Below are positions 51,645-60,850 of a DNA stretch of 64,000 bases, one piece after another; the first letter of the stretch is position 1, and each line of letters starts with the position of its first letter. Origin of the DNA: Actinomadura alba (GTDB lineage: Bacteria > Actinomycetota > Actinomycetes > Streptosporangiales > Streptosporangiaceae). The stretch lies in assembly GCF_014323705.1 (NCBI RefSeq), contig NZ_JABVEC010000032.1:1-64000 (forward strand), given 5' to 3'. The notes beneath the pieces were generated by a model, which made no database searches, was not told the DNA's origin, and saw only the letters and a list, made by a program, of their open reading frames with translations. The position numbers were made by a program, and so were the translations under genes.

Positions 51645-53168
51645 GTGAATGAAGATCCCCTGACCGGCAGACCGCTCCTTGTCATGAGCGGCATCGTCAA
51701 GGCGTTTCCGGGTGTGCGGGCCCTGGACGGCGTCGACCTGGAAGTGACCGCCGGTGAGGTGCACTGCCTGCTCGGCCAGAACGGTGCCGGCAAGTCGACC
51801 TTGATCAAGGTCCTGTCGGGGGCGCATCAGCCGGACGACGGGGAGGTGCGGCTCGACGGCGAGACCGTACGGCTGGCCAACCCGACCGCGGCGATGCGCC
51901 AGGGGATCGCCACCATCTACCAGGAGCTGGATCTGGTCGACGGCCTGACGGTCGCCGACAACATCTTCCTCGGGCACGAGCACGCGACCTACGGCTTCAG
52001 CCGCAGGTCCGAGATGAACCGGGCGGCCAGGGAACTGCTCGGCCGGCTCGGTCACCCCGAGATCTCGCCGACGGTAGAGGTCGGGCGGTTGCCGGCCGCC
52101 CGCAAGCAGGTCGTCAGCATGGCGCGGGCGCTGTCCCACGAGGCTCGGCTGATCGTGATGGACGAGCCGTCGGCGGCCCTCGCCCACGACGAGGTGGACA
52201 ACCTCTTCAGGATCATCCGTGAGCTGGCCTCGGCCGGGGTCGGCGTCATCTACATCTCGCACCGGCTCGCCGAGATCCGCGAGATCGGCGACCGGGTCAC
52301 CGTGCTCAAGGACGGCCGTACGGTGGCGGTCGGCCTGCCGGCCAAGGACACGCCCACCGCCAAGATCGTGTCACTGATGACCGGGCGGACGGTCGAGTAC
52401 GTGTTCCCCGATCGTCCCGAGGCCCGGGCCGACCGGCCGGAGGTGCTGCGGGTCGAGGGACTCACCCTGCCCGGAGCGTTCGAGGACGTCAGCTTCAGCG
52501 TGCGGGCCGGCGAGATCGTCGGGCTGGCGGGGCTGGTCGGCTCCGGCCGCTCCGAGATCCTGGAGACCATCTACGGGGCGCGCAAGCCGTCCACCGGCCG
52601 GGTCCTGCTCGACGGCCGACCCGTGCGACCGGGCAGCACCAGCGCCGCCGTACGGCGTGGCATGGGCCTGGCCCCGGAGGAGCGCAAAAGCCAGGCGCTG
52701 CTGCTGAACGACAGCGTGGCCGGCAACATCAGCCTGGCCGGAATGAGCCGGTACGCGTCCTTCGGCTGGATGGACCGGAGCCGGGAGCTGGCCGAGGCGC
52801 AGGAGCAGGTCAAGGCCCTCGACATCCGGCCGCCCGATCCGCGGCGCCCGGTCAAGACGCTCTCCGGAGGCAACCAGCAGAAGGCGGTGCTCGCCCGCTG
52901 GCTGGTCAACGGACGCAAGCTGCTGCTCCTCGACGAGCCCACCCGCGGTGTGGACGTCGGGGCCCGCGTCGAGTTGTACGCGGTGATCCGCCGGCTCGCC
53001 GACGAGGGCATCGCGGTGCTGCTCGTGTCGAGCGAAGTACCCGAGGTACTCGGGCTCGCCGACCGTGTCCTCGTGGTCCGCGAGGGCCACCTCATCCACG
53101 AGGCGCCCGCTCCCGAACTGGACGAGAGCGACGTACTCCACATGATCATGGAAGGGAGCCCGCGTTGA
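51645..53168 (+). CDS. Sugar ABC transporter ATPase with two NBDs (RbsA-like)
   Basis: The 507-residue protein contains two ABC domains. The first has Walker A GQNGAGKST (about 44-52) and Walker B LIVMDEPSAAL; its signature is divergent (RLPAARKQVVSMARAL). The second has the degenerate Walker A GLVGSGRSE, signature LSGGNQQKAVLARWL and Walker B LLLDEPTRGVD. This is the standard RbsA/XylG/MglA layout for monosaccharide uptake. GTG at 51645 follows AAGGGA. It is the first gene of a transporter operon and overlaps the permease by four bases. Confidence 0.93.
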   Translation: MNEDPLTGRPLLVMSGIVKAFPGVRALDGVDLEVTAGEVHCLLGQNGAGKSTLIKVLSGAHQPDDGEVRLDGETVRLANPTAAMRQGIATIYQELDLVDGLTVADNIFLGHEHATYGFSRRSEMNRAARELLGRLGHPEISPTVEVGRLPAARKQVVSMARALSHEARLIVMDEPSAALAHDEVDNLFRIIRELASAGVGVIYISHRLAEIREIGDRVTVLKDGRTVAVGLPAKDTPTAKIVSLMTGRTVEYVFPDRPEARADRPEVLRVEGLTLPGAFEDVSFSVRAGEIVGLAGLVGSGRSEILETIYGARKPSTGRVLLDGRPVRPGSTSAAVRRGMGLAPEERKSQALLLNDSVAGNISLAGMSRYASFGWMDRSRELAEAQEQVKALDIRPPDPRRPVKTLSGGNQQKAVLARWLVNGRKLLLLDEPTRGVDVGARVELYAVIRRLADEGIAVLLVSSEVPEVLGLADRVLVVREGHLIHEAPAPELDESDVLHMIMEGSPR

Positions 53169-54193
53169 CCTCTCCGGCCTCGAAGACCGAAGATTCCCCG
53201 TCCGCGCCCGGGTCCGCGGCGACAAAGCGACGGGAGAGCCTGCCGGTCTTCGCACGCGTGAGGGACGCCCGGCACCTCGGCCTGCTCTTGGCGCTGGCGC
53301 TGCTGGTGCTGATCGGCCTGGTGACCAAGCCGGAGAACTTCGCCACCTCCAGCAACCTCGTCGGCATCCTGGCGCTCGCCGCCACCATCGGCGTCATCAC
53401 CGTGGGCATGACCTTCGTGATCACCGGTGGCGGCATCGACCTCTCGGTCGGCGCGTCGATGGCGCTGGCCTCGGTATGGGCCACCACGCTGGACACCCAG
53501 GCGCTCGGCCCGGTCGCCATGGTGGCGTGCGCGATCCTGGTCGGCGCAGGGGTCGGTTTCGTGAACGGCGCCCTGATCTCCTACGGCCGGATCGTGCCGT
53601 TCATCGCCACGCTCGCGATGCTCGTGGCGGCGCGGGGCCTCGCCCAGCGCATGTCCGACCGCAAGACCCAGCTCATCAGGCCGGAGAACAACGAGATCGA
53701 GGCGCTGTCCACGACCCGGGTCCTCGGCCTGCCGCTCGTGGTGTTCATCTTCGCCGCGGTGGCTGTGGTCGGCTGGCTTCTGCTCAACCGCACGACGTTC
53801 GGCCGCCGTACGTTCGCGGTCGGCGGCAACCCTGAGGCGGCACGGCTGGCCGGCATCGACGTCCGGCGGCACACACTGCTCCTGTACACGCTCTCGGGGG
53901 TGTGCTGTGGCATCGCCGCCATCATCATCATGGCGCGGACGACGACGGGCTCCAGTACCCACGGCGACCTCTACGAACTCGACGCGATCGCCGCGGTGAT
54001 CATCGGTGGCACGCTGCTGACCGGTGGCCGCGGCACCCTCTTCGGGTCGATCCTCGGTGTCCTCATCTTCACGGTCATCACCAACCTGTTCATCCTGAAC
54101 GGTCTGGAGACCAGCGACCAGCTCATCGCCAAGGGAGTGATCATCGTCATCGCCGTGCTCCTGCAGCGGCGCAATCTCGAATCGTCCACCTAG
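53165..54193 (+). CDS. Sugar ABC transporter permease (RbsC-like)
   Basis: The 342-residue membrane protein has about nine or ten hydrophobic helices. It carries the RbsC-family signature GGGIDLSVGASMALAS and the later GGTLLTGGRGTLFGSILG. A cytoplasmic N-terminus of about 38 residues precedes the first helix. It starts at a TTG that overlaps the ATPase stop (TTGA), a rare start codon that may lower its yield. It should form a homodimer with the RbsA-like ATPase. Confidence 0.93.
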   Translation: MTSPASKTEDSPSAPGSAATKRRESLPVFARVRDARHLGLLLALALLVLIGLVTKPENFATSSNLVGILALAATIGVITVGMTFVITGGGIDLSVGASMALASVWATTLDTQALGPVAMVACAILVGAGVGFVNGALISYGRIVPFIATLAMLVAARGLAQRMSDRKTQLIRPENNEIEALSTTRVLGLPLVVFIFAAVAVVGWLLLNRTTFGRRTFAVGGNPEAARLAGIDVRRHTLLLYTLSGVCCGIAAIIIMARTTTGSSTHGDLYELDAIAAVIIGGTLLTGGRGTLFGSILGVLIFTVITNLFILNGLETSDQLIAKGVIIVIAVLLQRRNLESST

Positions 54194-54330
54194 CACCTTC
54201 AATCCCCGCGACTCCCGCCCCCGCCGGGATCCACATAGGACCAGCTCGCAGGGCCAGAGGAGCGGCGCCCGACGCGCCGGTCCCCGGGCCGATGCGTCCC
54301 ACCCCGAACCTTCCTCTCAAGGAGTACGAC

Positions 54331-55380
54331 ATGACACAGAGCCTCAACCGCCGGGGCCTGCTCATCGGCGGAGCGGTGGTCGGCGCCGGCGCGCTCGCCG
54401 CGGCGTGCACGGGCAACGACCCCGAGGAGAGCACCCCCTCGCAGCAGTCGGTCGCCGCCGGCGGTGACAACGACAAGGCGGGCAAGCAGGTCACCATCGG
54501 CTTCTCCGCCCCCGCCGCCGACCACGGCTGGATCGCGGCCATCGCGAAGAACGCCGCGGCGCAGGCCAAGCAGTACTCCGACGTGACGTTCCGCGCGGTC
54601 GAGCCGACCAACGACATCAACCAGCAGATCGCGGCCGTGGACTCGCTGATCTCGGCGAAGGTCGGCGCTCTGGTCCTGCTGCCGAACGACGGCGAACAGC
54701 TCAACCAGGTCGCCCGCAAGGCCATGGACGCGGGCATTCCGGTGGTGAACCTGGACCGGGTCTTCCCCGACAAGCTGTCGTACCGCACGTGGGTCGGGGG
54801 CGACAACTACGGCCTGGGCGTCGCCGCGGGCGACTACATCGGCACCAAGCTCAAGAGCAAGGGTGTGTCCAACCCGGTCATCGTGGAGATCCAGGGGATC
54901 GCCACGCTGCCGCTCACCCAGGACCGCAGCAAGGGCTTCGCCGACGCGCTCAAGACCTACGGCTTCAGCGTGACCGCCAAGCAGGACGCCAAGTTCACCG
55001 TCGAGACCGGTAACCAGGTGGCCAGCAACCTGCTCCAGGCGCACAAGAAGATCGACGCACTCTGGAACCACGACGACGACCAGGGCGTCGGCGTGCTCGC
55101 CGCGATCAAGCAGGCCAACCGCAAGGAGTTCTTCATGGTCGGAGGCGCCGGATCGGCCAACGCCATGCGGGAGATCAAGGCCGGCGGCCTGCTCGAGGCG
55201 ACCGTGACCTACAGCCCGACGATGGCCTCGTCGGCCATCAAGCTCGCCCGGCTCATCGCCCAGGGCAAGGGCATGACCGACCTGGTCGAGCGGCAGGTGC
55301 CGCAGTCGATCACCCTGGCATCCGAGACGGTGACCAAGGAGAACGTCGACCAGTACATGCCACTGGGCTTCGAGTCCTGA
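54331..55380 (+). CDS. Sugar-binding lipoprotein of the ABC transporter
   Basis: The 349-residue type I periplasmic-binding protein carries a Tat-like twin-arginine region (LNRRGLLIGG) and a lipobox LAAAC. The mature fold shows VTIGFSAPAADHGWIAAIA, DSLISAKVGALVLLPNDGEQ, GIPVVNLDRVF and a hinge region DALWNHDDDQGVGV, as in ribose/inositol-binding proteins. ATG at 54331 follows AAGGAG. The ligand is unknown; the downstream dehydrogenases suggest a sugar or cyclitol. Confidence 0.92.
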   Translation: MTQSLNRRGLLIGGAVVGAGALAAACTGNDPEESTPSQQSVAAGGDNDKAGKQVTIGFSAPAADHGWIAAIAKNAAAQAKQYSDVTFRAVEPTNDINQQIAAVDSLISAKVGALVLLPNDGEQLNQVARKAMDAGIPVVNLDRVFPDKLSYRTWVGGDNYGLGVAAGDYIGTKLKSKGVSNPVIVEIQGIATLPLTQDRSKGFADALKTYGFSVTAKQDAKFTVETGNQVASNLLQAHKKIDALWNHDDDQGVGVLAAIKQANRKEFFMVGGAGSANAMREIKAGGLLEATVTYSPTMASSAIKLARLIAQGKGMTDLVERQVPQSITLASETVTKENVDQYMPLGFES

Positions 55381-55403
55381 CCGCGAACGACAGGGGGAAT
55401 TCC

Positions 55404-56600
55404 ATGCCTGACCACCAGAAGCCCGCGCTCGGAGTCGGCGTGGTGGGCTACGCCTTCATGGGGCGGGCTCACTCGCAGGCTTGGCGGAACGTCGGCGCTT
55501 TCTTCGATCTGCCGTACCGGCCGGTGATGGCCGCGCTCGTCGGCCGCAGCCGGCCAGCGGTGGACGAGGCCGCGGCCCGGATGGGCTGGGCGTCGGTGGA
55601 GACGGACTGGAAGGCCCTCCTGCGCCGCGACGACGTGCAGGTCATCGATGTGTGCACGCCAGGGGACTCCCACGCCGAGATCGCGGTCGCCGCGCTCGAG
55701 GCGGGCAAGCACGTGCTGTGCGAGAAGCCCCTGGCGAACACGGTGGCCGAGGCGGAGGCGATGGCCGCCGCCGCCGCACAGGCGCGCGAGCGCGGAGTGC
55801 GCTCGATGGTGGCCTTCAACTACCGGCGGGTGCCCGCGGTCGCGCTCGCCCACCGGATGGTCGCCGAGGGCCGGCTCGGACAGATCCGGCACGTACGTGC
55901 GCAGTATCTGCAGGACTGGATCGCCGACCCCGAGTTCCCGCTCGTATGGCGGCTCCAGCGGGACAAGGCGGGGTCCGGTGCGCTCGGGGACATCGGCGCG
56001 CACATCATCGACGTCGCGCAGTTCGTCACCGGCGACCGCCTCGTCGGGGTCTCGGCGCTCACCGAGACGTTCGTCAAGGAACGGCCGCTGGCCGAGGCCT
56101 CCGCCGGCCTGGCCGCCGGCGGCTCGGCCACCGCGCGCGGCGAGGTGAGCGTGGACGACGCCGCGCTGTTCATCGGCCGTCTCGACGGCGGCGGGCTCGC
56201 GTCCTTCGAGGCCACCCGGTTCGCCACCGGGCGCAAGAACTCCCTGCGCCTGGAGGTCAACGGCTCGGCGGGCAGCCTGGCCTTCGACTTCGAGGCGATG
56301 AACGAACTCTGGTTCCACGACAACACGGTGGACCCGGACACCGCCGGCTTCCGCCGGATCCTCGTCACCGAGCCGACCCATCCGTACGCGGGGGCGTGGT
56401 GGCCGCCCGGCCACGCGCTCGGTTACGAGCACGCCTTCACCCACGAGGTCGCCGACTTCACGACCGCCATCGCCGACGGTACCGACCCCGCACCGTCGTT
56501 CGCCGACGGGCTACAGGTCCAGCGGGTCCTCGCGGCGGTCGAGGAGAGCGCCGCGGGCGGCAGCGGCTGGACGGCGATCCAGACCACGGAGGCCGTCTGA
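55404..56600 (+). CDS. Gfo/Idh/MocA-family oxidoreductase
   Basis: The 398-residue NAD(P)-dependent dehydrogenase has a Rossmann N-terminus (GVGVVGYAFMGRAHSQAW, 10-27), the conserved EKPLANTVAEAEAM with catalytic Lys, and the GDIGAHIIDVAQF helix with His. A C-terminal beta-sheet domain follows. Such enzymes oxidise C2 or C3 of sugars or cyclitols. It lies 23 bases after the binding protein and before a DUF1080 protein, as in 3-keto-glycoside pathways. Confidence 0.92.
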   Translation: MPDHQKPALGVGVVGYAFMGRAHSQAWRNVGAFFDLPYRPVMAALVGRSRPAVDEAAARMGWASVETDWKALLRRDDVQVIDVCTPGDSHAEIAVAALEAGKHVLCEKPLANTVAEAEAMAAAAAQARERGVRSMVAFNYRRVPAVALAHRMVAEGRLGQIRHVRAQYLQDWIADPEFPLVWRLQRDKAGSGALGDIGAHIIDVAQFVTGDRLVGVSALTETFVKERPLAEASAGLAAGGSATARGEVSVDDAALFIGRLDGGGLASFEATRFATGRKNSLRLEVNGSAGSLAFDFEAMNELWFHDNTVDPDTAGFRRILVTEPTHPYAGAWWPPGHALGYEHAFTHEVADFTTAIADGTDPAPSFADGLQVQRVLAAVEESAAGGSGWTAIQTTEAV

Positions 56601-56671
56601 CCGCACCCGCCTGACCATATGCCTGCTCACCCCACCCCCATCCTGATCACAGCCGACAGGAGGAGCAGCAG

Positions 56672-58021
56672 ATGTCCACGCGCCACAAGAACAGGCTGAT
56701 CTCACTGGCCGCCGGAGCCGCGCTGGTCGCCACGCTCACCCCCGGAGCGGGCGTGGCGACCGCGGAGGCGGAGCCGCCCCGGGTCCTCGTCTTCGCCAAG
56801 ACGGCCGGGTACCGGCACGCCTCGATCACGACCGGCGTCCAGGCGCTCGAGGAGCTCGGAGAAGGGGCCGGCCTGGCCGTCGACGCCACCGAGGACGCGG
56901 GCGCCTTCACCCCGGAGAACCTGGGCCGGTACCGGGCCGTGGTGTTCCTCAGCACCACCGGTGACGTGCTCGACGCGGGCCAGCAAGCGGCGTTCGAGTC
57001 GTACATCTCCGCGGGCGGCGGCTACGCGGGCGTGCACGCCGCCTCCGACACCGAGTACGACTGGCCGTGGTACGGCGGGCTGGTCGGCGCGTACTTCAAG
57101 GGCCATCCCGCCATCCAGCCCGCGGTGGTCAGGGTGGCCGACCGGGCACACGCGTCGACGGCCCACCTCGGGCCGGAGTGGCCCCGCACCGACGAGTGGT
57201 ACAACTACCGCACCAACCCGCGCGAGCGCGTGCACGTGCTGGCCGCGCTGGACGAGAGCACCTATTCCGGCGGCGACATGGGCGACCATCCGATCGCGTG
57301 GTGCCACGACTACGCCGGCGGCCGCTCGTGGTACACCGGCGGCGGCCATACCCATGAGTCCTACGCGGAACCGGCGTTCCGCGCCCACCTGCTCGGCGGG
57401 CTGCGCTACGCGGCCGGACTCGTCCAGGCCGACTGCCGGCCCGAGAGCGGCTACACGCCGCTGTTCGACGGGACCGGCACCGAGGGCTGGCGGCAGGCCG
57501 GGCCGGGCGGGTTCACGCTGGCCGACGGCACCCTCACCTCCTACGACGGACTCGGGATGCTGTGGTACGCCGCCAGGGAGTTCCGGTCCTACTCGCTCAA
57601 ACTGGACTGGCGGGTCGCCGGTGACGACAACTCCGGGATCTTCATCGGCTTCCCGGCGAGCGACGACCCCTGGTCGGCGGTGAACAACGGTTACGAGGTG
57701 CAGATCGACGCCACGGACGCCCCGGACCGGACCACCGGTTCGGTCTACGGTTTCCAGGCCGCCGACATCGCGGCCAGGGACGCCGCACTCAACCCGCCGG
57801 GCGAATGGAACACCTTCGAGCTGAAGGTCCGCGGCGAACGGCTCAAGGTCTACCTCAACGGCGTAAAGATCAACGACTTCACGAACCGGGATCCGGCGCG
57901 CAGCCTGCTGCAAGGCCATGTCGGGATCCAGAACCACGGAACCGGCGACGACGTCTCCTTCCGCAACATCCGGATCAAGGAATCGCCGGCCCGGAAGAAG
58001 GATCTGGTGGCCCGGAAGTAG
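56672..58021 (+). CDS. Secreted ThuA-DUF1080 fusion (3-keto-glycoside hydrolase-like)
   Basis: The 449-residue protein has a signal peptide (about 1-32). A ThuA domain (about 33-250) includes VLVFAKTAGYRHASI, GGYAGVHAASDTEYDW and GGGHTHESY. A DUF1080/concanavalin-like domain (about 265-440) has YTPLFDGTGTEGW, DWRVAGDDNSGIFIGFP, YEVQIDATD and FELKVRGERLKVYLNG. DUF1080 proteins cleave 3-keto-glycosides. ThuA-like domains resemble glutamine-amidotransferase folds and are tied to trehalose use. It probably acts outside the cell on oxidised disaccharides. Confidence 0.9.
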   Translation: MSTRHKNRLISLAAGAALVATLTPGAGVATAEAEPPRVLVFAKTAGYRHASITTGVQALEELGEGAGLAVDATEDAGAFTPENLGRYRAVVFLSTTGDVLDAGQQAAFESYISAGGGYAGVHAASDTEYDWPWYGGLVGAYFKGHPAIQPAVVRVADRAHASTAHLGPEWPRTDEWYNYRTNPRERVHVLAALDESTYSGGDMGDHPIAWCHDYAGGRSWYTGGGHTHESYAEPAFRAHLLGGLRYAAGLVQADCRPESGYTPLFDGTGTEGWRQAGPGGFTLADGTLTSYDGLGMLWYAAREFRSYSLKLDWRVAGDDNSGIFIGFPASDDPWSAVNNGYEVQIDATDAPDRTTGSVYGFQAADIAARDAALNPPGEWNTFELKVRGERLKVYLNGVKINDFTNRDPARSLLQGHVGIQNHGTGDDVSFRNIRIKESPARKKDLVARK

Positions 58022-58066
58022 AAGCCGGTGCGGCGAGGCAGAGCCGTCGCACCTGAGCCCTGGTAC

Positions 58067-58108
58067 CGGAACGGAGCCCGAATCCCCGCCAGGTCGGGCC
58101 CCGTTCCG
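58067..58108 (+). terminator. Hairpin between ThuA-DUF1080 and sugar dehydrogenase genes
   Basis: CGGAACGGAGCCCG (58067-58080) and CGGGCCCCGTTCCG (58095-58108) pair at 13 of 14 positions with a 14-base loop. It probably reduces read-through into the next gene. Confidence 0.6.
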
Positions 58109-58206
58109 TCCGGTGACCAGGCACCGGGATCACCACCGAGAGGAGGACACGAACCGATTCAAGATGTTCAGTCCCTGCACCCCTGACGGTGAGGAGAACA
58201 CCCCTC

Positions 58207-60702
58207 GTGTTCAGCTCCACCCCATCGAACGCACAGCGCAGACCCATAGTTCCGCGTCGGCTCATGGCCACCGTGATCGCCGTCATGACGGCGGTCGCCG
58301 GGCTCGCCGCCGTTCCCACCGCCGCGCAGGCGGCACCCGATGACCACTTCTACCCCTACTCCCTGGCGCAGGGCCCGGCCGAGGTCGGCGAGACCATCTC
58401 GTTCGAACCCCTGCCCGACGGCTCGGTGCTGCACACCGCCCGTGAGGGGGTGCTGCGGATCACCGACTACAACGGCCGTACGAAGGTCGCCGGCCAGCTC
58501 AGCGTCTACACCCATGACGAGGAGGGGTTGCAGGGCGTGGCGGTCGACCCCGGCTTCACCCAGAACCGGTGGGTCTATCTTCTCTATGCGCCCCGGCTCT
58601 CCACCCCGACCAACGACGCGCCCTTCGAGGGCACCGCGGCGGACTTCGCCCCCTACGAGGGCCACAACCAGCTCTCCCGGTTCAAGCTGAGCGCCACCGG
58701 CGACCTTGACCTGGCCAGCGAGCAGAAGATCATGCAGGTCCTGGCGACCCGGGGTATCTGCTGCCATATCGGCGGCGACATCGAGTTCGACGCCCAGGGA
58801 AACCTGCTGCTCGCCACCGGTGACGACACCAACCCGTTCCAGTCCGACGGCTACACCCCGACCGACGAGCGGGCGAACCGCAACCCGGCGTTTGACGCGC
58901 AGCGGACGTCGGCGAACTCCAATGACCTGCGTGGCAAGCTGCTGCGGATCAAGGTAGGCGACGACGGATCGTACACGATCCCGGACGGCAACATGTTCCC
59001 ACCGGGCACCCCCAAGACCCGGCCGGAGATCTACGCCATGGGCTTCCGCAACCCGTACAAGATCTCCGTGGACAAGCAGAGCGGCGCCGTCTACCTCGGC
59101 GACTACGGCCCCGATGTGGGCGACAACGCCGATCCGGCGCGTGGCCCGAAGGGCCAGGTGGAGTTCGACAGGGTGACTGCCCCGGGCTTCTACGGGTGGC
59201 CGTACTGCACCGGCGCCAACACGCCGGCCGACACCTACGGCGAGCGCGACTTCGCCACCGGCATCACGGGTGCGAAGTACGACTGTCAGAACGGGCCGGT
59301 GAACGACTCGCCGCACAACACCGGCATCACCCAGCTGCCCAAGCCGGTGCCGGCGTGGATCCGCTACAGCGGCTGCGACAACCCCGACATGAACCCCGCC
59401 TCGGGCTGCTCGGGGTCGGAGTCGCCGATGATGGGGCCGGTCTACCACTACGACGCCGGCCTCAACTCGCAGGTCAAGTTCCCGGCCGAGTACGACGGTC
59501 AGGCGTTCCTCGGTGAGTTCGAACGCCGTTGGATCAAGAACGTCACGGTGAACGCCGACGGTTCGGCTGGCCCGGTGGCGAACTTCCCATGGCCGCTCAA
59601 CTACAAGATCATGGATCTGGAGTTCGGGCCGGATGGCGCGCTGTACGTGCTGACGTACGCGGAGGGGTACTTCGCCAGCGACGATCATGCGGGCCTTTTC
59701 CGGATCGAGCACATCGGAGCGACTGGACGCCGGCCCGAGGCCAGGGCCGCGGCGAACGTCACCTCGGGCGGCCAGCCGCTCAAGGTGCAGTTCTCCTCGG
59801 AGGGCACGTACGACCCGGAGGGCACGGCGCTCACCTACAAGTGGGATTTCGGCGACGGGGAGACCTCGACCCAGCCGAACCCGCGGCACACCTACGGCAA
59901 GCGAGGGCAGTACAGCCCCACGCTCACCGTGACCGACGCCAGCGGTAAGGTCGCGACGGACAGCGTGGTGGTCACGGTGGGCAACACCGCCCCGACGGTC
60001 ACCCTCGACCTGCCCAAGAACGGGCAGTTGTCCGACTACGGCGCGGCGGTGCCCTACAAGATCACGGTGCGGGATCCCGAGGACGGTCCCGTCGACTGCA
60101 CCCGGGTCAAGCTCACCTACCTGCTGGGCCACGCGACGCACTCCCATGCGCTGGCGGAGCAGTACGGCTGTGAGGGCGTGCTGAAGACCCCCGGCGACGG
60201 TGACCACGGCGCGTCCGAGAACACCTATGGGGTCTGGGCCGCCGAGTACACCGACAACGGCGGGCGCAAGGGAGTCGTGCCGCTGAGGGGCACCGACCTC
60301 AACTCCACGCAGCCGAAGAACCGGCAGGCCGAGCACTACACCGCCCAGTCCGGCATCAGCCGGATCAACAAGGCCGGCGCGCACGGCGGCCAGACCGTCG
60401 GCAACGTGAACAACGGTGACTGGATCATGTTCGATCCGTACCTGCTCGACAACGCCGCCTCGTTCACGGCGCGCATCAGCTCCGGAGGTGCGGGAGGCAC
60501 CCTCGAGCTGCGCACCGGATCTCCCACCGGAACGCTCATCGGCTCCGCCGCGGTGCCGAACACCGGTGGCTGGGAGAACTTCGCCAACGTGACCGGTGCC
60601 ATCTCCGGTGCCCCCTCCGAGGCAGACAAGCTCTACCTGGTCTTCAAGGGCGGCTCCGGATCGCTGTTCGACGTCGACGATTTCAGCTTCACCACCACCT
60701 GA
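58207..60702 (+). CDS. Secreted PQQ-type sugar dehydrogenase with PKD and CBM domains
   Basis: The 831-residue protein has a signal peptide (about 1-45, ending AQAA). A soluble-glucose-dehydrogenase beta-propeller (about 50-500) includes EGLQGVAVDPGFTQN, CCHIGGDIEFDAQGNLLLATGDD and YAMGFRNPYKIS. A PKD domain (about 510-600) has YDPEGTALTYKWDFGDGE, followed by a C-terminal CBM6-like sheet with NNGDWIMFDPY. It should oxidise an extracellular sugar using PQQ or a similar cofactor. GTG at 58207 has GAGGAG ten bases upstream; GTG at 58189 lacks a ribosome-binding site. Confidence 0.88.
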   Translation: MFSSTPSNAQRRPIVPRRLMATVIAVMTAVAGLAAVPTAAQAAPDDHFYPYSLAQGPAEVGETISFEPLPDGSVLHTAREGVLRITDYNGRTKVAGQLSVYTHDEEGLQGVAVDPGFTQNRWVYLLYAPRLSTPTNDAPFEGTAADFAPYEGHNQLSRFKLSATGDLDLASEQKIMQVLATRGICCHIGGDIEFDAQGNLLLATGDDTNPFQSDGYTPTDERANRNPAFDAQRTSANSNDLRGKLLRIKVGDDGSYTIPDGNMFPPGTPKTRPEIYAMGFRNPYKISVDKQSGAVYLGDYGPDVGDNADPARGPKGQVEFDRVTAPGFYGWPYCTGANTPADTYGERDFATGITGAKYDCQNGPVNDSPHNTGITQLPKPVPAWIRYSGCDNPDMNPASGCSGSESPMMGPVYHYDAGLNSQVKFPAEYDGQAFLGEFERRWIKNVTVNADGSAGPVANFPWPLNYKIMDLEFGPDGALYVLTYAEGYFASDDHAGLFRIEHIGATGRRPEARAAANVTSGGQPLKVQFSSEGTYDPEGTALTYKWDFGDGETSTQPNPRHTYGKRGQYSPTLTVTDASGKVATDSVVVTVGNTAPTVTLDLPKNGQLSDYGAAVPYKITVRDPEDGPVDCTRVKLTYLLGHATHSHALAEQYGCEGVLKTPGDGDHGASENTYGVWAAEYTDNGGRKGVVPLRGTDLNSTQPKNRQAEHYTAQSGISRINKAGAHGGQTVGNVNNGDWIMFDPYLLDNAASFTARISSGGAGGTLELRTGSPTGTLIGSAAVPNTGGWENFANVTGAISGAPSEADKLYLVFKGGSGSLFDVDDFSFTTT

Positions 60703-60709
60703 GCCGAGT

Positions 60710-60749
60710 GGTGGCTCCGCCCGGTCCCCACCCCCCGGGCGGAGCCACC
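60710..60749 (+). terminator. Terminator-like hairpin
   Basis: GGTGGCTCCGCCCGG (60710-60724) and CCGGGCGGAGCCACC (60735-60749) form a perfect 15-bp stem with a 10-base loop, seven bases after the sugar dehydrogenase stop. Confidence 0.75.
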
Positions 60750-60850
60750 CTCGTGGCTCGAGCCCCACGCACGGTCCGCACTCTCGAGCGGTCCGGCGTG
60801 GCGAACCACCAAGCCATACCTCGCCGACCTGTGAGGAAAGGGAACCCCCT

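Noticed and set aside
51576..52262. Long minus-strand frame opposite the ABC ATPase
   Set aside because: It is a shadow of the RbsA-like coding frame and has no recognisable protein features.
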